A stretch of 64,000 bases of DNA from Bacillus cereus G9842 (GCF_000021305.1 NC_011772.1:1526001-1590000); one strand, 5' to 3'. Positions 33,906 to 43,684 are shown, numbered from the stretch's first letter. Notes: generated by a model from the letters alone, not told the origin. Made by a program: numbers and translations.

Positions 33906-35909
33906 ATGCAAACAGATCTATTAAATATATTTTTTGAAGAGTCAGAAGAACATTTACAGTCGCTAAATGAAAATGTGCTAGTGTTAGAGCAAAATCCTGC
34001 TGATATGGATGTTGTAGGAGAAATATTCCGCTCCGCTCATACATTCAAAGGTATGTCTGCGAGTATGGAATTTACGGAGATGGCTGATTTAACACATAAG
34101 ATGGAAAATGTGTTAGATGAAATTCGTCATGGGAATATAGTTGTAAATGCGGATATTATTGATGTGATTTTTGAGTGCATTGATAATTTGGAGAAGATGG
34201 TTGCAGATGTGCAACAAGGTGGAATGGGCAATATTGATGTAGTCTCAACTAAACAGAAATTAGAAGCATTATTGAACGGTAATGTAGAAACTACTACGGA
34301 ACATATAGAGCAAAATCATATAGACAACGATGATGCAGTTTCGCATGCAGTGCATATAACAGTTGAACAGCAAGCAATTTTAAAAGCAGTACGTGCCATT
34401 ATGTGTATTGAAGCATTACAAAATGTGGGGAATATACAAAAAACAGCTCCGAGTATTGAAGAAATTGAAGCAGATGCTTTCGGATTTGAATTTACAGTAT
34501 TTATGGATACGGATTGTAGTATAGAAGAATTGAAACAAGTAGTACTTCATGTTTCTGAAATTGAGAAAGTGGAAGTAAAGCAAGGAGAACCTATATCGAG
34601 GGAAGTAGCTTCTAAAAAAGTCGTTACACAAGAAGTTGTGCAAGTAGAAGAAACGCTACAACCAGCTGTGGCTACGCAGGTAGAATCACCGATAGTGGCA
34701 ACGAATCAGCCAGCTAAAAGTACTACAAAAACGAAAAATGCTAAAGTGGAGAATCGTTCAATTCGTGTTCAATTAGAGAAAATTGAAAGATTAATGAATA
34801 TGTTTGAAGAAAGTGTAATTGAACGTGGGCGCATTGATGAATTGGCTCAAACGATTCAAAACAAGGAACTAATTGAACATTTAAATCGATTAGGCGATAT
34901 TTCAAAAGATATTCAAAATGTACTATTAAATATGCGTATGGTGCCAATTGAAACTGTGTTCAATCGTTTCCCGCGTATGGTACGTATGTTAGCGAAAGAT
35001 TTAGGGAAAAAAATCGATTTACAAATTACAGGTGAAGATACTGAAGTAGATAAAATTGTTATTGATGAAATCGGTGATCCGCTCGTTCATTTAATTCGAA
35101 ATGCAATCGATCACGGTGTTGAAACTGTTGAAAAACGACGTGATGCAGGTAAAAATGAGACAGGTACTATTAAATTAGAAGCTTTTCATAGTGGAAATCA
35201 TGTCGTTATTCAAATTACGGATGATGGAAACGGTATTAATAAAGGGAAAGTATTAGAAAAAGCGATTAAAAATGGCGTTGTAACTGAAGCAGATGCGAAT
35301 AGATTAACAGATCGTGAAGTGTTTGATCTTATTTTCCAACCAGGATTTAGTACAGCTGAAGTTGTATCAGATCTTTCTGGACGCGGTGTCGGATTAGATG
35401 TTGTAAAACATACGATTCATAGTTTAGGTGGACATTTAATCATTGATTCTGAGGAAGGCAAGGGAAGTACATTTAGAATTGAACTTCCGTTAACGTTGTC
35501 TATTATTCAATCTATGCTTATTCAAACGAATGATAAGCGTTATGCTTTACCTCTTGGAAATATAGTTGAAGCAATTCGAATTAAGAAAGAAGACATCCAA
35601 TCCTTACAAGGAAAAGATGTGTTAAATTATCGTAATCAAATTATTGAAGTGAAACATTTAAGTACTGTATTTGGTGAAAAAACAGTAGATGAGGCGTTTG
35701 CGTCATATGATGGTCAAATGGTTCCTGTGTTAATTGTTCGTAATACACATCGCAGCTATGGACTTATTGTAAACACAATTATCGGTCAAAGAGAAATAGT
35801 CTTAAAGTCATTAGGTGACTTCTTTGCAGAGAGTTCTAATTATTTCTCTGGTGCGACGATTCTCGGTGATGGACGAGTGGTCCTCATTTTAAACCCAGAA
35901 GGTTTATAA
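33906..35909 (+). CDS. cheA: Chemotaxis histidine kinase CheA
   Basis: 667 residues. P1 Hpt domain with His45 in FRSAHTFKGMSASM; a CheY-binding P2-like domain (about 155-225); P3 dimerisation helix pair (about 285-340); P4 ATPase with HLIRNAIDHGVE (N box) and SDLSGRGVGLDVV (G2 box); P5 CheW-like domain (about 525-667). Phosphorylates CheY and CheV at receptor arrays. RBS AGGTAGGGGA. No cheW or cheB lies beside it. Confidence 0.94.
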   Translation: MQTDLLNIFFEESEEHLQSLNENVLVLEQNPADMDVVGEIFRSAHTFKGMSASMEFTEMADLTHKMENVLDEIRHGNIVVNADIIDVIFECIDNLEKMVADVQQGGMGNIDVVSTKQKLEALLNGNVETTTEHIEQNHIDNDDAVSHAVHITVEQQAILKAVRAIMCIEALQNVGNIQKTAPSIEEIEADAFGFEFTVFMDTDCSIEELKQVVLHVSEIEKVEVKQGEPISREVASKKVVTQEVVQVEETLQPAVATQVESPIVATNQPAKSTTKTKNAKVENRSIRVQLEKIERLMNMFEESVIERGRIDELAQTIQNKELIEHLNRLGDISKDIQNVLLNMRMVPIETVFNRFPRMVRMLAKDLGKKIDLQITGEDTEVDKIVIDEIGDPLVHLIRNAIDHGVETVEKRRDAGKNETGTIKLEAFHSGNHVVIQITDDGNGINKGKVLEKAIKNGVVTEADANRLTDREVFDLIFQPGFSTAEVVSDLSGRGVGLDVVKHTIHSLGGHLIIDSEEGKGSTFRIELPLTLSIIQSMLIQTNDKRYALPLGNIVEAIRIKKEDIQSLQGKDVLNYRNQIIEVKHLSTVFGEKTVDEAFASYDGQMVPVLIVRNTHRSYGLIVNTIIGQREIVLKSLGDFFAESSNYFSGATILGDGRVVLILNPEGL

Positions 35910-35921
35910 TAGGAATGAAGG

Positions 35922-35956
35922 AAAGCTCCCCACTTGTATACAATTGGGGAGCTTTT
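35922..35956 (+). terminator. Terminator after cheA
   Basis: AAAGCTCCCCA and TGGGGAGCTTT stem with a 12-nt loop, then TT runs. Confidence 0.88.
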
Positions 35957-36082
35957 TGACTAATCGTTACTACTCTAATAATGGCAATAAATACATATTA
36001 ACGTTTTATATAATAAGTTTGCTAAAATCAAATGAGAGTTTATATCATTTGATAGAAAAACAGAAATGAGGAGGCAGGGAAA

Positions 36083-37720
36083 ATGCCTGAGCAACACACA
36101 AAAGGGGATACGAGCACGATTGTGCTAGAAAAAGAAAATGAGCATTTAACGCCTCAAGAATGCGATATTCTTGGCGAAATTGCAAATATATCATTTGGTT
36201 CAGCTTCGACTGTATTATCAACAATTTTAAATAGGCAAGTAAGCATTACTGCTCCTCGCATAGAGTTGGTAGATTTATATGATTCAAGAGATGTCGAAGT
36301 TCCACATGTTGTATTAAACATTCACTTTACAAAAGGATTAGATATGGAAAACCTTCTTGTCCTTAAGCAAGATGTTGCATTGTCTATTGCTGATTTAATG
36401 ATGATGGGAACAGGCGAGGTGGAGGACGGAAAAGAACTTGGTGAATTAGAGCTAAGTGCTGTACAAGAAGCGATGAATCAAATGATGGGATTCGCAGCTA
36501 CATCTATGTCGGAATTCTTCCAAGATACAGTAGATATGTCTCCGCCGACGATTAAAGTTGTAAAGTTATCAGAAGAAATGGAGAAAATCTCTGAAATCGA
36601 TGGAAATCATACGATTGTTAAAGTGTCGTTTGATTTAAAGATAGATAATCTTGTAAACTCTAAACTTGTACAAATTGTTTCTGTTGAGCATGCGAAACAA
36701 ATGGTAAATAAATTAATGCAATTATCTGGTGGAGTAGAAGAAAAAGACGAGACAGCAGAAGTAGTGGAAACTGAGATTGTAGAAGAAGTTGAAAAAGAGC
36801 ATTTAACACAAGAAGAGAAAGATGTGCTTGGTGAAATTGCAAATATTTCAATTGGTTCCGCTTCAACAGTATTGTCAACGCTTTTAAATCAGCCAGTTAC
36901 AATTAGTACACCAAATGTGGAAGCAATCAATGTTCGTCATTATGATGGAGTACCAGTGCCATTTGTTATTTTAAATGTTGACTTTGTTGAAGGGCTAAAG
37001 AATGAGAATGTATTCGTATTTACGAAAGATGTCGCCTTAACAATGGTAGATTTAATGATGATGGGAACAGGGGAAGTTGATCCGGAAAAAGAGCTTACTG
37101 AATTAGAACTGAGCGGTATTAAAGAAATTATGAACCAAATGATGGGGCACGCTGCTACGGCGATGTCAGAAATGTTCCAAGAAAAAATGGACATGACGCC
37201 GCCAAATGTTAAATTTGTAACGTTAAAAGAAGAAATGGAGTATTTGGGAGAGTCAATGGAAGTGGACGAACTCGTTCAAATTACGTTCAATCTTGAAATT
37301 GGCGATCTGCTTCAATCGAAAATGTATCAAATTTTGCCGATTTCTGAAGCGAAAGAAATGGTAAGGCGACTTCTGTATCCAATGGTGGAAGAAGAAGAGA
37401 CTGCAACAGAAGAAATTGAAGAAGAAAAAATTGTAGAACCAGTTGTGCAACCTATTGAATTTAAAGAAGTAAAACAAATGGAGCCAGTATATATGGACAC
37501 GTCCATTCTACAAAATGTAGAAATGAACGTGAAATTTGTATTTGGAAGTACAGTGAAAACAATTCAAGATATATTAAGTTTACAAGAAAATGAAGCAGTT
37601 GTACTAGATGAGGATATTGATGAACCGATTCGTATTTATGTAAATGATGTATTAGTGGCGTATGGTGAACTTGTAAATGTAGATGGATTTTTCGGAGTAA
37701 AAGTGACGAAATCACTATAA
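36083..37720 (+). CDS. fliY: FliY-type switch protein with duplicated CheC domain
   Basis: 545 residues. Two tandem CheC-like phosphatase domains (about 22-215 and 245-435), each with both active-site helices: E-x2-N in LGEIANISFGSAST and QEAMNQMMGFAA, and again in LGEIANISIGSAST and KEIMNQMMGHAA. A C-terminal FliN/SpoA domain (about 468-545) mediates assembly in the C ring. B. subtilis FliY is ~378 residues with one CheC domain, so this one has an internal duplication. Likely dephosphorylates CheY-P at the motor. RBS AGGAGGCAGGG. Confidence 0.9.
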   Translation: MPEQHTKGDTSTIVLEKENEHLTPQECDILGEIANISFGSASTVLSTILNRQVSITAPRIELVDLYDSRDVEVPHVVLNIHFTKGLDMENLLVLKQDVALSIADLMMMGTGEVEDGKELGELELSAVQEAMNQMMGFAATSMSEFFQDTVDMSPPTIKVVKLSEEMEKISEIDGNHTIVKVSFDLKIDNLVNSKLVQIVSVEHAKQMVNKLMQLSGGVEEKDETAEVVETEIVEEVEKEHLTQEEKDVLGEIANISIGSASTVLSTLLNQPVTISTPNVEAINVRHYDGVPVPFVILNVDFVEGLKNENVFVFTKDVALTMVDLMMMGTGEVDPEKELTELELSGIKEIMNQMMGHAATAMSEMFQEKMDMTPPNVKFVTLKEEMEYLGESMEVDELVQITFNLEIGDLLQSKMYQILPISEAKEMVRRLLYPMVEEEETATEEIEEEKIVEPVVQPIEFKEVKQMEPVYMDTSILQNVEMNVKFVFGSTVKTIQDILSLQENEAVVLDEDIDEPIRIYVNDVLVAYGELVNVDGFFGVKVTKSL

Positions 37721-37749
37721 GGCATTGAAATAGGAGTTTGAACTAGTAG

Positions 37750-39156
37750 ATGAAAAACGTAAAGTTTTTTCTAATGAGTTGGCTATGCATACATGTATGC
37801 TTGTTCTTCCCCTTGCAAAGTCAGGCTGAGGAACAAATTGAGTCAGATCAAAAAATAAATGAAGTGAATGTACAAGAAGAAAATAAGGAATCTCAAGAAT
37901 CGTCAGAGCAAGTGGAAACGAAGCAAGGTGAAGAGAAACAAAAAGAAGTAGAACAAAAAGAAGTAAAACAACAAGAAGTAGAACAACAAGAAGTAGTAAA
38001 TAAACAATTGGGTGAAAGAAAGATAGAAACGGAACAAGGAATTGTTACAGTAGATAAGCCGGAGCTTAAAGTTGGCGAAGAAGTGCGAATTGCTGTAGAA
38101 CCAAATGGGAAAAACATTCAAAGCATGAAAGGTATATTGCAGTTACAAAAAAATGGCGAGCAATATGCGCAAGAAAGAATACTATCTTTTGAGTATGATG
38201 AAGAAACGAAGAGCTGGGTTGCTAACTATAAAGCAGAGGATTTTGATTTGCAAGGTGATTGGAATCTCCAGCTCGTTCAAAGTTACAAAGAGAATGAGAA
38301 AGAAGAAATCGTAAAAAATGAAGTGAAAGTCCCGCTCATTCGTATTAAAAATGAAACGCCAACTATAGATAAAGAATTGCCAAAGTTACAGAAAGTTACA
38401 ATTGATGAAGTAAAAGAGAACTTAGTTGAACGAAAACAGGGAGATTCTATACATATACGAGTAAAAGCGTCAGATATAGAATCGGCTGTAAAAGAAGTGC
38501 GCGTTACATTAAAAGGGAAAGAAAATAAAGAGCTTTCGTTTTTATTAGACTACAACAAGTATGATATGGATTGGCAAAAAATATTTGAAATAACAGAAGA
38601 ATTGCCAGCTGGGCCATACGAATTACATGTAGAGATAATAGATGCAGCAGGTAATAAACTTGTTGAGGAAAGTGAATATACCATTTCTATTTTGGCGCCA
38701 AAAAACGAAGATGACAAAAAGATAGAAGAGAAAGAGAAAGAAGATAAATTAGATAATAAACTAGAAAATGAATTAGAAGATAAGAAAGAAAATGAGAAGC
38801 AAGAGGATTTGAAAGTCAAAAACCCGCTTCCAGAAGAAAAATTACCAGTTGTTCAAATTCCGAAGCAAGATGAGGAAGTAAATAAGTTTATAAAAGAACC
38901 GTTGAAAGAGAAAGAGGAATTTACTTACGTCATAAAAGAGCCGTTCGAAGACAACAAGGAAGTACATAAGGCGAAGGACCAAAAAGAGAAAAATAACAAA
39001 CAAGTTGCCTCTAAAAAGAAAGAACAAAAAGAAGAATCAAAAGACAAGAAAGAAGAAAAAGGTGAACAGGGAGTACAAGCTTCGGATGTGTTTACTATCA
39101 TGTCAGGTTTATTCGTACTGTTTTTAGTTTTAAAGAGTAATAAAGAATGGGGCTAA
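37750..39156 (+). CDS. Secreted/membrane-anchored charged protein, unknown
   Basis: 468 residues. Signal peptide at 1-26 (FFLMSWLCIHVCLFFPLQSQA), a Glu/Gln/Lys-rich low-complexity segment (about 27-95), one or two Ig-like beta domains (about 97-310), another Glu/Lys-rich segment (about 315-445) and a C-terminal membrane helix (VFTIMSGLFVLFLVL). It lies between fliY and another unknown gene with short gaps, so it is part of the motility transcript. Possibly spans the cell wall near the motor; I do not recognise a family. Confidence 0.7.
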   Translation: MKNVKFFLMSWLCIHVCLFFPLQSQAEEQIESDQKINEVNVQEENKESQESSEQVETKQGEEKQKEVEQKEVKQQEVEQQEVVNKQLGERKIETEQGIVTVDKPELKVGEEVRIAVEPNGKNIQSMKGILQLQKNGEQYAQERILSFEYDEETKSWVANYKAEDFDLQGDWNLQLVQSYKENEKEEIVKNEVKVPLIRIKNETPTIDKELPKLQKVTIDEVKENLVERKQGDSIHIRVKASDIESAVKEVRVTLKGKENKELSFLLDYNKYDMDWQKIFEITEELPAGPYELHVEIIDAAGNKLVEESEYTISILAPKNEDDKKIEEKEKEDKLDNKLENELEDKKENEKQEDLKVKNPLPEEKLPVVQIPKQDEEVNKFIKEPLKEKEEFTYVIKEPFEDNKEVHKAKDQKEKNNKQVASKKKEQKEESKDKKEEKGEQGVQASDVFTIMSGLFVLFLVLKSNKEWG

Positions 39157-39183
39157 TTATTTCATAGTAGTGGAGGCGCTTAA

Positions 39184-39900
39184 ATGGAGATTAAACGTAC
39201 GACAATTGAAGATAAGGCGTTACAACCATTAAAACAGCCTGCAGCTATTTCGGAGCATGAAATCCAGAAAGAACGAAAGCGTAGCAATTTAGTGTTTACT
39301 GGACAGTCTAAAATTATTTCGAAAAATAATGAAATAGGTATTTTACTTGCAAGTTTAAGTGATGGAAAGATTATGAAGGAAATGCTTTCTAAAGAGATGG
39401 ATACAGTGTTACAACTTTTTAAAAAGCTACATACGTTATCTGGAGAAGGTAAGCAAACAGAAAAAATATTTGAACAAGTAATTAGAAGCCTACAAGGGCT
39501 TGTTAAGCAGGCGCATATAAAAGACCTTCCTTTGTTAGATGGAACATATGATTTCGCTGAAGTACAACTATCATTTGGTAGAAAAGTACATATTCCGTTA
39601 CTAGATGTGAGCGCACTTATTTCTAGAGTGGAAAGTGATTCTTCAGAAGGAAATATAAATTTGATGGTAACGGTTATTACTGCTTATATAACGAAATTGT
39701 CTAACGAAACAATTTTAATTAGTGTTACAGACCGCATTGCTAAAGATCGGGATGTAAGTGTATGGAGAGCGCTTGCGGAAATTAACATGACACAATTATC
39801 ACAGGCATTGAAACAAACGATGCAAGAACATAAATGGTCTATGACGTTTCTTTTTCTCTTCATATGGATTGTCGGTATTATTTTAATTCGAGTTATGTAA
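39184..39900 (+). CDS. Unknown protein with C-terminal membrane helix
   Basis: 238 residues, mostly helical, with a central part reading LPLLDGTYDFAEVQLSFGRKVHIPLLD and a single C-terminal membrane anchor (MTFLFLFIWIVGIILIRVM). ATG behind GTGGAGGCG, 27 nt after the previous gene. Position suggests a flagellum- or chemotaxis-related role specific to this lineage. Ends at a terminator shared with cheR. Confidence 0.65.
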   Translation: MEIKRTTIEDKALQPLKQPAAISEHEIQKERKRSNLVFTGQSKIISKNNEIGILLASLSDGKIMKEMLSKEMDTVLQLFKKLHTLSGEGKQTEKIFEQVIRSLQGLVKQAHIKDLPLLDGTYDFAEVQLSFGRKVHIPLLDVSALISRVESDSSEGNINLMVTVITAYITKLSNETILISVTDRIAKDRDVSVWRALAEINMTQLSQALKQTMQEHKWSMTFLFLFIWIVGIILIRVM

Positions 39901-39933
39901 AAAGGTCGTCACTCCATTGTGACGACCTTTTTT
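39901..39933. terminator. Bidirectional terminator
   Basis: AAAGGTCGTCAC and GTGACGACCTTT form a perfect 12-bp stem with a 6-nt loop between convergent genes. Confidence 0.9.
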
Positions 39934-40729
39934 ATATTTTTTCGTAGAAGAATGTATCAAATCGCTGAAGATTGTAACGCTCGGGTGTTAAAATTTGTTC
40001 CGTACTACCAACAAATAGTACGCCGCCTTTTCGTAAAGAACGACTAAATTTTTCATAAAGTTTTACTCTTGCTTCTTCGGTAAAATAAATCATTACGTTG
40101 CGACAAATAATCAAATCATAATTTGTATCGAATGACTGCATTAAAAGGTCATGTTGTTTAAACGAGACGTTTTGTTTAATGTTTTGATGCAATGAATATA
40201 GATCATTCTCTTTTGTGAAATGACGTTCTTTCAAATCATTAGGTAATTCCTTTAACGAACGTTCTGTATATTGACCGCGTTTTGCAGTTTCTAAAATATG
40301 AAAATCAAGATCTGTTGCTTGAATTTCAAAACGAAATGGAGCTAGATGCTTTGATAAAATTAAAGAAAGTGTATACGGTTCTTCACCAGCAGCGCAAGCG
40401 GCACTCCATACCTTTAATTTTCCGCTATTTTGTTCGAGTAATTTAGGTAGTGCTTTCGACTCTAAAGTTTGCCATCGTTCTTTATTTCTAAAAAACTCTG
40501 AAACGTTAATTGTAATATAGTCAATAAAATTTAAAAATAAATTTTGATCAGCACGTAATTTGTTTAAAAAATTAGTGTAGTTTTCAAAGCCTTTTCTCGA
40601 AATGAAAGCATCGATTCTACGGCGCATTCTATCTTGCTTATACGAAGCGATATCCATATTGAATTGTTGTTTAAAACTCGCGATAAAATGATCATAATCT
40701 TGTTCAATTATCATATTTACAATGGGCAC
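39932..40729 (-). CDS. cheR: Chemotaxis methyltransferase CheR
   Basis: 265 residues. N-terminal helical domain (about 5-75) with RMRRRIDAFISRKGF, then the SAM-binding domain with KVWSAACAAGEEPYTLSLIL and LIICRNVMIYFTEEA. Methylates receptor glutamates. Encoded on the strand opposite to the rest of the motility locus. The start is uncertain: GTG at 40729 lies in the arm of a hairpin, and ATG at 40714 has no RBS; the only SD-like sequence (AAAGGGGGCGG) is 14 nt upstream of the GTG. Confidence 0.92.
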   Translation of the reverse strand: MPIVNMIIEQDYDHFIASFKQQFNMDIASYKQDRMRRRIDAFISRKGFENYTNFLNKLRADQNLFLNFIDYITINVSEFFRNKERWQTLESKALPKLLEQNSGKLKVWSAACAAGEEPYTLSLILSKHLAPFRFEIQATDLDFHILETAKRGQYTERSLKELPNDLKERHFTKENDLYSLHQNIKQNVSFKQHDLLMQSFDTNYDLIICRNVMIYFTEEARVKLYEKFSRSLRKGGVLFVGSTEQILTPERYNLQRFDTFFYEKI

Positions 40730-40746
40730 AATAATGATATTGTGCC
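40725..40746 (-). promoter_or_regulatory. Hairpin between the cheR RBS and start
   Basis: GGCACAATA and TATTGTGCC form a perfect 9-bp stem with a 4-nt loop. It sits between the GGGGG of the putative Shine-Dalgarno and the start codon, with the GTG in one arm. Confidence 0.5.
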
Positions 40747-40753
40747 GCCCCCT

Positions 40754-41251
40754 TTACATCATACGAATTTTTTGTTCAAAGCTTTTTTTCATTTGCTTTT
40801 CATGTAATCCTGGTAAATCATAAATGACAGCATCAATACCTGCTTCTTTTGCAACATCGACAGGGATGACAGATGTATGTTTGTCCCCATTATAAAAACA
40901 GAGAACTAAATCAGTGTCTTCAATAATTTGTTTAACAAAAAACATATAATCTGATCGGTAAATGGAGTCAGAAGGATGATCGAAAGCAACATATTCGGCT
41001 CCGTGTTTTTTTAAGTAATCAACGACTTCTTGAAATTCATCTGTTATTGCTTGCAATGGTTGCAGCGTGTAAAGGCATAAATTTTGAGCGAGTCTTTCAT
41101 TCTCAACGAAAAAACGAAGAACCTCATTTTCAATAGATTTATAACATAATATGTAAATTTTATGTTTGTGAGCATAGTCAGTTAAAAATTTTTTAATTTC
41201 TTCTTGATCTAATGCTGTTAATTGATTTGAACCACAAAGGAAAATATTCAT
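40754..41251 (-). CDS. Unknown Rossmann-like protein next to cheR
   Basis: 165 residues from the ATG at 41251 behind GAGGTGG. The N-terminus MNIFLCGSNQLT and the later VLCFYNGDKHTSVIPVDVAKEAGIDAVIY resemble the layout of nucleotide- or nucleoside-binding Rossmann-like domains (LOG/SLOG/TIR-like group), but I cannot assign a family. It is the first gene of a two-gene minus-strand operon with cheR (24 nt apart). Confidence 0.65.
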   Translation of the reverse strand: MNIFLCGSNQLTALDQEEIKKFLTDYAHKHKIYILCYKSIENEVLRFFVENERLAQNLCLYTLQPLQAITDEFQEVVDYLKKHGAEYVAFDHPSDSIYRSDYMFFVKQIIEDTDLVLCFYNGDKHTSVIPVDVAKEAGIDAVIYDLPGLHEKQMKKSFEQKIRMM

Positions 41252-41394
41252 AGAATTGTGCCACCTCATGCTAAATTGTAACATATCTTTTATAAAAAAT
41301 AACTGCAAAATATTACTGTTCAGAGTATAATTATAAATAACTGGATTTTACGATTAAGTTTAGGAAGAAATAAAAAAATAAATAGGTGATATAT

Positions 41395-41859
41395 ATGCTA
41401 CGTTCTATCTCGCATAATCCAATTTTATCGCATATACCGCCTGCTACTCAAATGCCGAAAGAAGCAAATGTCAGGACAGGACTTGCATTTTCGGATAATT
41501 TGCATGCAGATCCGAAAAAAGATAAATTACTAGAACAAATGGAAGCGTTTGTCGATAATATTGGAGAAATTAAAGAAAAAATTGAAATGGAATTAACGCT
41601 TGATAATGTAATGGAATACAAAAATACAGTAAAATCATTTTTGAATTTTTACGTTGATAATGTATTGCAGTATAAAGATGTCATGTCTCGTCACCCACGT
41701 TATGGATATTCACAGAAAATGACGATTGTGAAACAGGCAGAAATGGGATTGAATGAATTAGAAGATGTTATGAATTTAATTAATACGAAAACAGGACATT
41801 TAGAAATGTTAAATCAAATTGGAGAAATCCATGGTTTAATTGTGAATTTAGTCTTGTAA
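41395..41859 (+). CDS. YaaR/DUF327 family protein
   Basis: 154 residues, mostly helical. Diagnostic: EYKNTVKSFLNFYVDNVLQY followed by IVKQAEMGLNELEDVMN, as in YaaR/DUF327. Start at ATG 41395; a GTG three codons upstream would overlap the RBS. First gene of the block that continues into flgK, so a flagellar role is suggested by context. TATAAT at 41326-41331 may be its -10. Confidence 0.82.
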   Translation: MLRSISHNPILSHIPPATQMPKEANVRTGLAFSDNLHADPKKDKLLEQMEAFVDNIGEIKEKIEMELTLDNVMEYKNTVKSFLNFYVDNVLQYKDVMSRHPRYGYSQKMTIVKQAEMGLNELEDVMNLINTKTGHLEMLNQIGEIHGLIVNLVL

Positions 41860-41874
41860 AAGGAAGGAAGCTAT

Positions 41875-42327
41875 ATGTACATACAATTATATGAAAAGCT
41901 CGTTATTATACAAAAGGCGTATGAAAATATTCAAGCGCTTGGAGAGCAAATATATGAGAATTTAAAAAATAAAGATATAAATGCAGTTCAAAAGTTACAA
42001 GTAGAACAATTGCAGTACATTGATGGTTTAAAAGGACTATCTAGCTCATTCGAAGAAATGGTTGTTCAGTTTTGTAAAGAAAAGGATGTTGAAGCATCTC
42101 GTGTAAGTGCATTATTTTCGTATTTTTCTCAAGAAGAAATTGAAAAAATGGAAGAATTACAAAAAAACGTAACTGAATTAGAAGAGAATGTAAAAATGAT
42201 TCTTTTGAAAAATCAATATTACTTAAACGTACTATTAAAAACTACAGAAAGTATTGTGGATTCTGTTTCTGAATATAATTTAGAGCGAAACAATAATTCG
42301 CAAATCTTTATGAATGAACTATTGTAA
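41875..42327 (+). CDS. FlgN-like export chaperone (by position)
   Basis: 150 residues, nearly all helical coiled coil (MYIQLYEKLVIIQKAYENIQ ... EKMEELQKNVTELEENVKMI). Size, helicity and place directly upstream of flgK and flgL match FlgN, the chaperone of the hook-junction proteins, although sequence alone does not prove it. RBS AAAAGGAAGG; 17 nt before flgK. Confidence 0.65.
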   Translation: MYIQLYEKLVIIQKAYENIQALGEQIYENLKNKDINAVQKLQVEQLQYIDGLKGLSSSFEEMVVQFCKEKDVEASRVSALFSYFSQEEIEKMEELQKNVTELEENVKMILLKNQYYLNVLLKTTESIVDSVSEYNLERNNNSQIFMNELL

Positions 42328-42344
42328 AGGAGAAGTGAAGCTTT

Positions 42345-43643
42345 ATGAGATTATCTGATTATAATACACCGCTATCAGGGATGTTAGCGGCTCAAATGGG
42401 ATTACAAACAACGAAACAAAACTTATCTAACATTCATACACCGGGTTATGTGCGTCAAATGGTGAATTACGGATCTGTTGGAGCAAGTAATGGTCATACG
42501 CCAGAACAGAGAATTGGTTACGGTGTACAAACGCTAGGTGTTGACCGTATTACTGATGAGGTAAAGACGAAGCAGTTTAATGATCAATTATCTCAGCTCT
42601 CTTACTATAACTATATGAATTCGACTTTATCACGTGTAGAGTCTATGGTTGGAACGACAGGAAAGAATTCATTATCTAGTTTAATGGACGGTTTCTTTAA
42701 TGCCTTTCGTGAAGTGGCAAAAAATCCAGAACAACCAAACTACTACGATACATTAATTTCTGAAACTGGGAAGTTCACAAGTCAAGTAAATCGTCTTGCG
42801 AAAAACTTAGATACAGTGGAAGCGCAGACGGCAGAAGATATTGAAGCGCATGTTAATGAATTTAATCGTCTTGCTGCTAGTTTAGCAGAAGCGAATCATA
42901 AAATTGGACAAGCAGGTACACAAGTGCCGAATCAACTTTTAGACGAACGAGATCGCATCGTTACAGAGATGTCTAAGTATGCAAACATCGAAGTATCTTA
43001 TGAATCTATGAATCCTAATATTGCGAGTGTTAGAATGAATGGTATTTTAACAGTAAATGGACAAGATACATATCCACTTCAATTAAATAAAGAAAAAGAC
43101 CCAATGTCAGTTGAGATTTACGGTTCAGAAATCAATGTAACTAGCGGAGCGATAAAATCAGCGATTGACACGAAAGCGAAGATTGTTGATTATAAAAAAA
43201 ATCTTGAAGACTTAATGAGTTCAGTGAAAAATCAAGTGAATACAGTGATGGGAAAAGATTTCTTCGTTGGAGATCATGCGAAAGATATGAAGTTAAATCC
43301 AGAATTTCAAAAAGATATTTCGAAAATGAAAATATCTGCTGAAACAGCAAATAAACTAGCAGCAATTACAGATGGAGACTATAAAGAAGGTCTTTCTTAT
43401 AAAGCAGCATTAGACCAATTCATAGTTCGTGTAGCTTCTGATAAAAGTGCAGTGAATGCTTATCAAAAAATTCATGGGGACTTATTAGAAGGCATTCAGC
43501 AAGAAAAGATGAGCGTTGAAGGGGTAAATATGGAAGAGGAAATGGTAAATTTAATGGCCTTCCAAAAATATTTCGTGGCGAACTCTAAAGCTATTACTAC
43601 GATGAATGAAGTGTTTGATAGTCTATTTTCGATTATTCGATAG
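42345..43643 (+). CDS. flgK: Hook-associated protein FlgK
   Basis: 432 residues. The N-terminus (LSGMLAAQMGLQTTKQNLSNIHTPGY, visible at residues 8-33) is the rod-domain start and NMEEEMVNLMAFQKYFVANSKAI the C-terminal D0 helix. Shorter than most FlgK proteins (about 500-550), so surface domains are reduced. First hook-filament junction protein. RBS AAAGGAGAAG. Confidence 0.93.
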   Translation: MRLSDYNTPLSGMLAAQMGLQTTKQNLSNIHTPGYVRQMVNYGSVGASNGHTPEQRIGYGVQTLGVDRITDEVKTKQFNDQLSQLSYYNYMNSTLSRVESMVGTTGKNSLSSLMDGFFNAFREVAKNPEQPNYYDTLISETGKFTSQVNRLAKNLDTVEAQTAEDIEAHVNEFNRLAASLAEANHKIGQAGTQVPNQLLDERDRIVTEMSKYANIEVSYESMNPNIASVRMNGILTVNGQDTYPLQLNKEKDPMSVEIYGSEINVTSGAIKSAIDTKAKIVDYKKNLEDLMSSVKNQVNTVMGKDFFVGDHAKDMKLNPEFQKDISKMKISAETANKLAAITDGDYKEGLSYKAALDQFIVRVASDKSAVNAYQKIHGDLLEGIQQEKMSVEGVNMEEEMVNLMAFQKYFVANSKAITTMNEVFDSLFSIIR

Positions 43644-43684
43644 GTGATAGTAATTGATTGAAAATATATAAGGAGGAGATAGAA

